Shown here piece by piece: positions 1 through 4,245 of a stretch of 5,626 nucleotides of DNA; the first letter of the stretch is position 1; each line of letters begins with the position of its first letter. The stretch comes from Candidatus Cloacimonadota bacterium (GTDB taxonomy: Bacteria > Cloacimonadota > Cloacimonadia > Cloacimonadales > Cloacimonadaceae). The notes beneath the pieces are model-generated. The model searched no databases. It was not told where the DNA came from and saw nothing but the letters and a program-made list of their open reading frames with translations. The position numbers and the translations under genes are program-made. Location: NCBI GenBank assembly GCA_027318525.1, contig DAHVPA010000127.1, positions 1 to 5,626 on the forward strand. The letters are read 5' to 3'.

Positions 1-1
1 C

Positions 2-35
2 AAAGAAGAGAGATGCTGAGGCATCTCTTTTTTTT
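2..35 (+). terminator. Intrinsic terminator of a gene left of the window
   Basis: A perfect 8-bp stem (AGAGATGC at 9-16, GCATCTCT at 21-28) closes a TGAG tetraloop and runs straight into a T-tract at 28-35. The A/G-rich bases at 2-8 can pair with that T-tract and lengthen the stem. The T-run lies on the + strand, so it should end a + strand transcript coming from the left. In the other direction the tract is only CTTCTTT, so any minus-strand activity would be weak. Confidence 0.75.
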
Positions 36-130
36 ATTCATTAAATCGGACAGCAAAAAACACGAAAAAAACCACACAACGGAAGGCAAAGCCATATCAG
101 TAAACAGGTAATGAATAATATGTGGATAAC

Positions 131-160
131 TTGTGGATAAAACCGCATAATTATCCACAA
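131..160. repeat. Perfect 10-bp inverted repeat of two DnaA boxes
   Basis: TTGTGGATAA at 131-140 and TTATCCACAA at 151-160 are exact reverse complements separated by 10 bases. Each arm contains one full DnaA box, so the palindrome presents two divergently oriented DnaA sites. Confidence 0.85.
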
Positions 161-204
161 GCATACGCAACTCATTGAAAAAAGGCAAGATAGAAAAAAC
201 CAAT

Positions 205-225
205 TATCCACAGAAAATGTGGATA
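205..225. repeat. Inverted repeat of two DnaA boxes, 8-bp arms
   Basis: TATCCACA at 205-212 and TGTGGATA at 218-225 are exact reverse complements separated by GAAAA. This is a tighter version of the inverted pair at 131-160. The right-hand box departs from consensus only at its last base (226). Confidence 0.85.
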
Positions 226-233
226 TCTCCTCA

Positions 234-317
234 ACTGTCAGTAATGCAAGCAGGTATGAAAAAAATGAATGCAATATTAAGTAACCACGCCAGGCGCGGA
301 TTATCCTGCTTGACAGT
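234..317. repeat. Interrupted inverted repeat, arms at 234-254 and 305-317
   Basis: The right arm, CCTGCTTGACAGT (305-317), is the reverse complement of the two blocks of the left arm: ACTGTCA (234-240) and CAAGCAGG (247-254), split by six bases. CCTGCT occurs again at 321-326 as a direct repeat. The right arm contains the TTGACA used as the -35 of the candidate promoter at 310-336, so the repeat could be an operator or a second protein-binding site of the origin region. The function is unknown. Arms of this length could arise by chance in 310 bases, though two matched blocks make that less likely. Confidence 0.4.
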
Positions 318-336
318 AAACCTGCTCGCATAAGAT
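310..336 (+). promoter_or_regulatory. Weak sigma70-type promoter candidate
   Basis: A consensus -35 TTGACA (310-315) is followed after 15 bases by TAAGAT (331-336), which matches 4 of 6 bases of TATAAT. Spacing is shorter than the optimum. Transcription would begin near 343, only a few bases before the GTG at 346 and about 24 bases before the in-frame ATG at 367. It is the only candidate seen for the 346-1438 gene pair. Confidence 0.4.
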
Positions 337-345
337 TGCATCCAA

Positions 346-663
346 GTGATAAATTGGTATAACTATATGAAAAAGAAAGAGAAAGAACATCTGGCGAATA
401 CGTTTTATTTTGATTTGTTGCAGCAGTATGAAGAGGATGATATTTTTTATGCTTCCACTTTCACTTTGCGAAAGGACAGCACCGGCAATATCATCTTGTA
501 TCCCGATGCGAGATTTTTAAATCGGAAGAGCTGCATCTATAGTCATAATGCTGTTATCTTTGAAGGTGACCTGCCGGAAATGATGCTGATAGCCGTGCAA
601 CCGGGAATCTATCCCAAACAGGTTTATGACATTCTGCAACTGAGAATAGAAGTGACCGGATAA
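346..663 (+). CDS. Small hypothetical protein upstream of RNA methyltransferase
   Basis: I do not recognise this 105-residue protein. It has a lysine-rich start (KKKEKE at residues 9-14), an acidic stretch around residues 28-32 (YEEDD), and then a mixed sequence with alternating hydrophobic residues that looks like beta strands. There is no signal peptide, membrane segment or cysteine cluster. The GTG at 346 gives the longest frame, but neither it nor the ATG at 367 (98 residues) has a clear Shine-Dalgarno sequence. If the promoter at 310-336 is right, the ATG at 367 leaves a more usual leader. The stop at 661-663 is 1 base from the next ATG, so the two genes are very probably co-transcribed and translationally coupled. 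That links it loosely to RNA modification, but I assign no function. That the frame is real is supported by the tight junction and open length; it is not certain. Confidence 0.6.
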   Translation: MINWYNYMKKKEKEHLANTFYFDLLQQYEEDDIFYASTFTLRKDSTGNIILYPDARFLNRKSCIYSHNAVIFEGDLPEMMLIAVQPGIYPKQVYDILQLRIEVTG

Positions 664-664
664 C

Positions 665-1438
665 ATGCCTGTTGAGGAATTCCCACAACTCAGTAAAAAC
701 AAACTAGCCCGGTTGCTGAAACTTAAGCAAAAAAAGTATAGGGAAGCCGAAGGTAAGACCCTTGCTGAGGGGATTAACCTGATTGAGCAATTGTTTGCCA
801 ATGGAATCCGACCCCTGGAACTGATATGTTCCAACCCGGATAGTCTGATGGGAATAATCGGGAACAAAGGTGTTCCTATCTTTATCACCGGTCAAAATGA
901 ACTGGCAAAACTGTCAGACACAGATACTCCCCAATCCGCGGTAGCAGTCTATTCCATACCTCAGACGAAACTGAAAGATAGGAGATTGGTTGTTTATCTG
1001 GATGGTATTAGAGATCCAGGTAACCTGGGGACGATAATCCGCACAGCTGCTGCATTCGGGCTGGATGGAATTATATTGTCTCCCGACAGTTGTGAGATAT
1101 GGTCTCCCAAGGTGGTCAGATCATCGTTGGGCAGCGTGTTTTGGATGCCCATCCAGATTGCAGGTGCAGACTGGCTTGGGCAGCAAAAATCCTTAAAAAT
1201 CGGGTTGCTGATGGATGGAGATACAGATCTGTATCGGTTAAAGGTTGACTCCAAAAAGCCCTGCTGCATTATAATCGGATCAGAAAGTAGAGGGATTTCC
1301 CCTGAAGTAGTAAAGCTTTTAGACCAGAAAGTATATATTCGAATCAACGAAAACATGGAATCATTAAACGCCTCAGTCGCCGCAGGAATAGCCATGTATG
1401 AACTGAGCAGCCGCTTTGATATTGACACGAAAAGCTGA
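665..1438 (+). CDS. SpoU/TrmH-family RNA 2'-O-ribose methyltransferase
   Basis: This 257-residue protein is a SPOUT-class enzyme expected to transfer a methyl group from S-adenosylmethionine to a ribose 2'-OH in rRNA or tRNA. Residues about 10-100 form the SpoU-type substrate-binding domain, opening with a basic helix (SKNKLARLLKLKQKKYR) and an AEG motif at 34-36. The catalytic domain follows. Motif 1 is DGIRDPGNLGTIIRTAAAFG (113-132), with the conserved Asn120 and Arg126. Motif 2 is IIIGSESRGIS (202-212). Motif 3 is NENMESLNASVAAGIAMYE (228-246), with the SLNAS core of the SAM-binding knot. All three motifs are intact and the length is normal for RlmB/TrmH-like enzymes. I cannot tell from the sequence which nucleotide is modified, so no symbol is given. 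The ATG at 665 lies 1 base after the preceding stop and has only a weak ribosome binding site, consistent with coupling. Confidence 0.93.
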   Translation: MPVEEFPQLSKNKLARLLKLKQKKYREAEGKTLAEGINLIEQLFANGIRPLELICSNPDSLMGIIGNKGVPIFITGQNELAKLSDTDTPQSAVAVYSIPQTKLKDRRLVVYLDGIRDPGNLGTIIRTAAAFGLDGIILSPDSCEIWSPKVVRSSLGSVFWMPIQIAGADWLGQQKSLKIGLLMDGDTDLYRLKVDSKKPCCIIIGSESRGISPEVVKLLDQKVYIRINENMESLNASVAAGIAMYELSSRFDIDTKS

Positions 1439-1449
1439 TTGAATATAAT
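1422..1449 (+). promoter_or_regulatory. Consensus sigma70-type promoter for the tdk unit
   Basis: A perfect -35 TTGACA (1422-1427) and a perfect -10 TATAAT (1444-1449) are separated by 16 bases. The -35 lies in the last codons of the methyltransferase gene and the -10 just after its stop. Transcription should begin near 1456 and give a leader of about 30 bases carrying the GGAGAG ribosome binding site. It would let thymidine kinase and the genes after it be expressed apart from the upstream pair. Confidence 0.8.
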
Positions 1450-1477
1450 TGGAAGATAGAAACATTGTGATAGATTT

Positions 1478-1483
1478 GGAGAG
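1478..1483 (+). promoter_or_regulatory. Ribosome binding site that fixes the tdk GTG start
   Basis: GGAGAG lies just upstream of the GTG at 1487 (5 bases from the end of its GGAG core). The nearby ATG at 1491 is out of frame, so this site supports the GTG as the true start of thymidine kinase. Confidence 0.7.
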
Positions 1484-1486
1484 ACC

Positions 1487-2047
1487 GTGAATGTAAATGT
1501 AAAACCCACCGGATGGATAGAAGTAATATGCGGGAGCATGTTCAGCGGTAAAACCGAGGAACTGATACGCCGTATCCGCAGAGCAGAATATGCTAAGCAG
1601 AACGTAATCGTTTTCAAACCTGTCCTGGATAACAGGTATGACGAAACCAATATCGTATCACATTCACAAATGAAAGCTCCTTCGATTCCTATTAATCACG
1701 CTGAGGAAATCAGATCATATATTACTGAAGATATGGAAGTGGTGGCAATTGACGAAGCGCAGTTTTTCGATGCATCAATCATAGATGTGTGTAATGAACT
1801 CGCCAATAAAGGCAAAAGGGTCATCGTTGCAGGACTTGATCAGGATTACCGGGGTATTCCTTTTGGTTTTATGCCTCAATTGATGGCGATAGCAGAATAT
1901 GTGACAAAGAATCTCGCTATTTGCCTGCGTTGTGGAAATCCTGCCAATCGCACCCAAAGAACAGTTCACAGTGATGAACAGATATTGGTTGGCAGTACGG
2001 AGGCTTATGAAGCTCGCTGCCGCAACTGCCATGAGGTAATGGACTGA
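1487..2047 (+). CDS. tdk: Thymidine kinase (type II)
   Basis: This enzyme phosphorylates thymidine to dTMP with ATP in the cytoplasmic pyrimidine salvage pathway. The 186-residue length suits the bacterial type II family. The P-loop is GSMFSGKT (residues 16-23). The Walker B / catalytic motif is DEAQF (89-93), with Glu90 the expected general base. GLDQDYRG (116-123) is the characteristic loop after the central strand. A structural zinc site is formed by Cys146, Cys149, Cys178 and Cys181. The thymidine-binding lasso follows GSTEAYEARC (169-178), with Tyr174 in the usual place. Nothing essential is missing. The start is GTG, supported by GGAGAG upstream; there is no in-frame ATG nearby. Its stop overlaps the next ATG by one base (TGATG), so it heads a tightly coupled gene string driven by the promoter at 1422-1449. 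Confidence 0.96.
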   Translation: MNVNVKPTGWIEVICGSMFSGKTEELIRRIRRAEYAKQNVIVFKPVLDNRYDETNIVSHSQMKAPSIPINHAEEIRSYITEDMEVVAIDEAQFFDASIIDVCNELANKGKRVIVAGLDQDYRGIPFGFMPQLMAIAEYVTKNLAICLRCGNPANRTQRTVHSDEQILVGSTEAYEARCRNCHEVMD

Positions 2048-2337
2048 TGCCAGAATCCGGCGTAAATAGCGCATTCATAATCGGGATTCTGAGTCAGGCG
2101 TTAAACATATATACTCTCCTGATTTTAGTCAGAGCCTTAATGTCGTGGTTTAATTTCAATCCTGCCAATGGGATTTATTATATCTTGATTAAATTAACAG
2201 AACCAGTGCTTGGACCAATCCGCAGACTAATCCCTATGCAGGGGATAGATTTTTCGCCAGTTATTGCTATTTTGCTGATTGATTTGGTTATAAAGCGGAT
2301 TCTACTCGGATTGCTTTCTACATTATTTGCATTTTAG
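2047..2337 (+). CDS. yggT: YggT / YlmG family membrane protein
   Basis: This 96-residue integral membrane protein has two predicted membrane segments, about residues 9-34 and 69-93. Family hallmarks are present: RALMSWF (29-35) at the end of the first segment, TEPVLGPIRRLIP (51-63) in the loop, and IDFSPVIAILLI (67-78) opening the second. It is the short, single-unit form; E. coli YggT carries two such units. The family's biochemical role is unsettled. In Gram-positive bacteria the homologue YlmG is encoded beside sepF and divIVA, and relatives are linked to division, osmotic stress and chloroplast nucleoid distribution. Here too it sits directly before divIVA. The ATG overlaps the thymidine kinase stop (TGATG), which fixes the start through translational coupling, and the last codon runs into the next gene's ribosome binding site. 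Confidence 0.9.
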   Translation: MPESGVNSAFIIGILSQALNIYTLLILVRALMSWFNFNPANGIYYILIKLTEPVLGPIRRLIPMQGIDFSPVIAILLIDLVIKRILLGLLSTLFAF

Positions 2338-2341
2338 GAGG
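2336..2341 (+). promoter_or_regulatory. Strong ribosome binding site overlapping the yggT stop
   Basis: AGGAGG lies 4 bases before the divIVA ATG at 2346, and its first two bases are the end of the yggT TAG. It is the strongest Shine-Dalgarno sequence in the window and suggests the DivIVA-like protein is made in larger amounts than its neighbours. Confidence 0.8.
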
Positions 2342-2345
2342 AAAC

Positions 2346-2924
2346 ATGGCATTGAATCCTATCGATATCAGGCATCAGGAATTCACATCAGTTTTAAACG
2401 GATACAAAAAGAAAGAAGTAAGAGCATTTTTAGAGCAACTGGCCCGCGAGATTGAAGAACTCAATAGAATGCAAGAGAAGGAAATCCAGCGTCAGCAGAT
2501 GATGCAGCAGGAAGTCCGCCAGGAAGCAGTGCACGCCTCACAGGCAGTGGATGATTTGAAGCGGCGGGAAGAACTCATCAGCCGCACATTGGTGTTTGCA
2601 GAGAAAACCAAGGCTGATATCATTGCCAACGCCAGAAAAGAAGGTGAAAATATCCTTCAGGAAGCCGACATCAAAGCAAAAAGGGCCATCCAAGAAGCCA
2701 AACAATACCTGAGTATGCTGGAACACCAATACATGCATCTGAAAGAACAAAAAAGGCAGTTTCTCATGCAATTCAGGGCTGAGCTCCAAACTTTTATGGA
2801 TAGGATTGGCAAAGATCCCCTCATGATTAAAGAAGCTGAACAGCTTATTGACAAAGAGTTCAACCAGATCAAAGAAGATATAACACAGAATAAAGAACAA
2901 CAAGGTGATAACGGAAATCAGTGA
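2346..2924 (+). CDS. divIVA: DivIVA-domain coiled-coil protein
   Basis: This 192-residue protein probably assembles at curved membrane, at poles or septa, and recruits partners for division or polar growth. Residues 3-38 match the N-terminal DivIVA lipid-binding domain: LNPIDIRHQEF (3-13), then NGYKKKEVRAFL (18-29). A long heptad-rich coiled coil follows from about 30 to 150, including the family-typical RREELISRTLVFAEKTKADI (73-92) and ARKEGENILQEA (96-107). The tail (about 180-192) is polar and Gln/Asn-rich, likely disordered. Compared with B. subtilis DivIVA, whose numbering aligns without gaps, membrane-inserting Phe17 is Leu and Arg18 is Asn, with KKK (21-23) just after. It starts at an ATG with a strong AGGAGG site, and its end overlaps the next gene's GTG by four bases (GTGA). 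The domain assignment is firm; polar localisation in this organism is inferred. Confidence 0.88.
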   Translation: MALNPIDIRHQEFTSVLNGYKKKEVRAFLEQLAREIEELNRMQEKEIQRQQMMQQEVRQEAVHASQAVDDLKRREELISRTLVFAEKTKADIIANARKEGENILQEADIKAKRAIQEAKQYLSMLEHQYMHLKEQKRQFLMQFRAELQTFMDRIGKDPLMIKEAEQLIDKEFNQIKEDITQNKEQQGDNGNQ

Positions 2925-3739
2925 TTATGGATTACAGAGCTACAGCGGACTGGTTTAAGAACAGAGTATCAGAGACTCCGGAAGTGGCAATCGTCCTTGG
3001 AACAGGTTTGGGCGGTTTAGCTGAGAAGCTGGAAAATCCAGTGGTTATCCCCTATTTTGAGATTCCCGGTTTCGTAAACAGCACATCACCTTCTCATTTA
3101 GGTAATCTGCTTTTTGGTTACTTGGCAGGCAGAGCAGTATTATGCATGCAGGGCAGATTCCATTTTTATGAGGGTTACTCAATGGAGCAAGTGGTCTTTC
3201 CAATCAGAGTCATGGCTGCATTGGGAGTCAAGACTTTGATAGTGACCAATGCTGCCGGTTCATTACGGGAAGAGTTGGAACCCGGCGACATCGTTGTAAT
3301 AAAGGACCATATCAACTTTATGGGAACAAATCCCCTTATCGGAAAAAATGATGAAAGCTTGGGAGAACGATTTCCATCAATGAACCTGCCTTATTCACCT
3401 GAGCTGCATGAACAGGTAAGAAACATCGCACAGAGCAACGGAATCAGCCTAAAATGGGGTAACTACATTTCTGTGACTGGACCAAGCCTGGAAACTAAAG
3501 CTGAATGTTCAATGTTTGCAGCCTGGGGAGCAGACATTGTCGGGATGTCGACAGTACCGGAAGTAATAACAGCAAGACACTGCGGGATGGAAGTGTTGGG
3601 TTTTTCCATAGTTACCAACTACAGCAATTTGTTTCACAATCTTGCCCATTCTCAGGAGGAAATCCGTCACAATGCCGATAAAGCAGCTCAAAATCTACTT
3701 TTAATAATACACGAAGTTCTGGTTCAGAACACGAATTAG
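2921..3739 (+). CDS. punA: Purine nucleoside phosphorylase, trimeric class
   Basis: This cytoplasmic salvage enzyme splits inosine or guanosine with phosphate into free base and ribose-1-phosphate. The length of 272 residues is normal for the homotrimeric class (PNP-II / MTAP fold). Visible motifs are LGTGLGGL (26-33, phosphate loop), GRFHFYEGY (78-86, with His81 and Glu84), TNAAGS (109-114), GDIVVIKDHINFMG (122-135), TGPSLETKAE (186-195, with base-binding Glu191), VGMSTVPEV (207-215) and IVTN (230-233). Asn233 matches the residue that selects 6-oxopurines; methylthioadenosine phosphorylases carry Asp there. Leu190 replaces the aromatic residue usual before Glu191. The GTG at 2921 overlaps the divIVA stop and has a GGA 5 bases upstream; an in-frame ATG at 2927 is an equally possible start. 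The symbol is by function; pnp or deoD-like names are used elsewhere. Confidence 0.93.
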   Translation: MIMDYRATADWFKNRVSETPEVAIVLGTGLGGLAEKLENPVVIPYFEIPGFVNSTSPSHLGNLLFGYLAGRAVLCMQGRFHFYEGYSMEQVVFPIRVMAALGVKTLIVTNAAGSLREELEPGDIVVIKDHINFMGTNPLIGKNDESLGERFPSMNLPYSPELHEQVRNIAQSNGISLKWGNYISVTGPSLETKAECSMFAAWGADIVGMSTVPEVITARHCGMEVLGFSIVTNYSNLFHNLAHSQEEIRHNADKAAQNLLLIIHEVLVQNTN

Positions 3740-3742
3740 GTT

Positions 3743-3765
3743 ACATTATGGCTAATGTTGTTTTT
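3743..3765 (+). terminator. Weak hairpin-plus-T-tract terminator after punA
   Basis: ACATTA (3743-3748) and TAATGT (3753-3758) form a perfect 6-bp stem around TGGC, followed by TGTTTTT (to 3765). The stem is AT-rich, so termination may be partial. Its place just after the punA stop, before the promoter-like element at 3798, suits the end of a transcription unit. Confidence 0.4.
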
Positions 3766-3797
3766 AGATTGACAGAAAGGCAGAACATTTATTCCAG

Positions 3798-3806
3798 TGA
3801 TATATT
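3798..3806 (+). promoter_or_regulatory. Extended -10 promoter candidate for the traR/dksA-like gene
   Basis: TGATATATT joins an extended -10 TG to TATATT, a 5 of 6 match to TATAAT. Extended -10 promoters can work without a good -35. The TTGACA at 3769-3774 is 26 bases upstream, too far to pair with it. Transcription would begin near 3813, about 34 bases before the ATG at 3847. Confidence 0.4.
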
Positions 3807-3834
3807 GATCACAAATTGATGGGATAATAGATAC

Positions 3835-3839
3835 AGGAG
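3835..3839 (+). promoter_or_regulatory. Ribosome binding site for the traR/dksA-like gene
   Basis: AGGAG lies 7 bases before the ATG at 3847, an ideal distance, which fixes that start. Confidence 0.75.
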
Positions 3840-3846
3840 CTTTAAA

Positions 3847-4245
3847 ATGGCAGTGAAGAAATTAACCGCAGCCAAGTTGAAAAAGTTTGAAGAACTGATT
3901 CGTAAAGAGCTGCAGGAAAGCAGAAGTTACATAGATAAAACAAATCAAGATCAGAGCAAGGGAGCACGCGAAAGTGCGGGCGATCTGTCCTCATATGCTT
4001 TCCATCAGGCAGATCAGGGTAGTGATACCAATTTAATGGAACAGACTGTGATGCTGATGGAACAAGAAAGAGATAAAATCAGGTTATTGAATGATGCCCT
4101 AAATCGGATATCGGAAGGAAATTATGGCATCTGTGAAATCTGTGGTGAGTTAATTGCGGATACCAGACTGGAAATCATTCCTTATGCCAGATATTGCATT
4201 GACTGCACCGCCAAAGAAGAAGGGAAAAAGAGATACAGGAAGTAA
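3847..4245 (+). CDS. TraR/DksA-type zinc-finger protein
   Basis: Members of this family insert a coiled coil into the RNA polymerase secondary channel and change promoter response, in some cases together with ppGpp. The 132-residue protein begins with a basic helix (1-25), continues as a coiled-coil hairpin (about 10-90) with its tip near residues 46-61, and ends in a zinc finger. The finger has Cys96, Cys99, Cys117 and Cys120 in CX2C-X17-CX2C spacing, as in E. coli DksA, within GNYGICEICGELI and RYCIDC. The tip (HQADQGSD, 53-60) resembles the Gram-positive YlyA/YteA type more than the DPADRA tip of DksA. It is shorter than E. coli DksA (151). The ATG follows a good AGGAG site. The stop TAA directly abuts the lspA ATG, so the two are co-expressed. 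Family membership is firm; a DksA-like role is inferred. Confidence 0.9.
   Translation: MAVKKLTAAKLKKFEELIRKELQESRSYIDKTNQDQSKGARESAGDLSSYAFHQADQGSDTNLMEQTVMLMEQERDKIRLLNDALNRISEGNYGICEICGELIADTRLEIIPYARYCIDCTAKEEGKKRYRK

Larger units (their letters stand above)
121..226. other. oriC: DnaA-box cluster, candidate replication origin (oriC)
   Basis: The 9-mer TTATCCACA is the classical high-affinity DnaA box. Perfect copies lie on the minus strand at 121-129 and 132-140 and on the plus strand at 151-159 and 204-212. A fifth copy with one mismatch (ATATCCACA) lies on the minus strand at 218-226. The first two are direct repeats 11 bp apart, close to one helical turn, which suits cooperative DnaA binding on one face. 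A-tracts at 178-183 and 194-199 lie between boxes three and four. Five boxes in 106 bp of non-coding DNA is far more than chance would give. Known oriC regions have this build, but a DnaA titration site or DnaA-controlled promoter region could look similar. No dnaA, dnaN or rpmH gene is visible beside it, so the oriC reading is inferred from the boxes alone. Confidence 0.65.
36..345. other. Non-coding intergenic region with DnaA-box cluster
   Basis: I see no credible gene in these 310 bases. They hold A-rich tracts at 55-60 and 65-71, the DnaA-box cluster at 121-226, two further A-tracts at 178-183 and 194-199, and an interrupted inverted repeat with arms at 234-254 and 305-317. There is also a small GC-rich palindrome (CGCCAGGCG, 288-296) and a weak promoter at 310-336. 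A minus-strand open frame spans 41-331, but it has no ribosome binding site and its residues simply follow the T-rich complement of the repeats. The stretch is bounded by a terminator on the left and a gene start on the right, so it is a true intergenic control region. Confidence 0.75.

Noticed and set aside
288..296. Small GC-rich palindrome CGCCAGGCG
   Set aside because: The stem is only 3-4 bp and has no T-tract, so it is not a terminator; too short to call a feature by itself.
41..331. Minus-strand open frame of 96 codons, hydrophobic and cysteine-rich, across the DnaA boxes
   Set aside because: No ribosome binding site precedes its ATG, its residues follow directly from the T-rich complement of the DnaA-box repeats, and the DNA is better explained as a binding-site cluster.
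994..1650. Minus-strand open frame of 218 codons
   Set aside because: It overlaps the antisense of the methyltransferase and thymidine kinase genes, both of which have intact family motifs; its own translation shows no family signature.
2538..2903. Minus-strand open frame of 121 codons under divIVA
   Set aside because: It is the antisense of a coiled-coil gene, whose charged heptads yield Phe/Leu/Ser-rich shadow frames; no start signal supports it.
3769..3793. TTGACA at 3769-3774 as the -35 of a promoter for the traR/dksA-like gene
   Set aside because: No -10-like hexamer lies 15-19 bases downstream; the TATATT at 3801 is 26 bases away, so the extended -10 reading was preferred.
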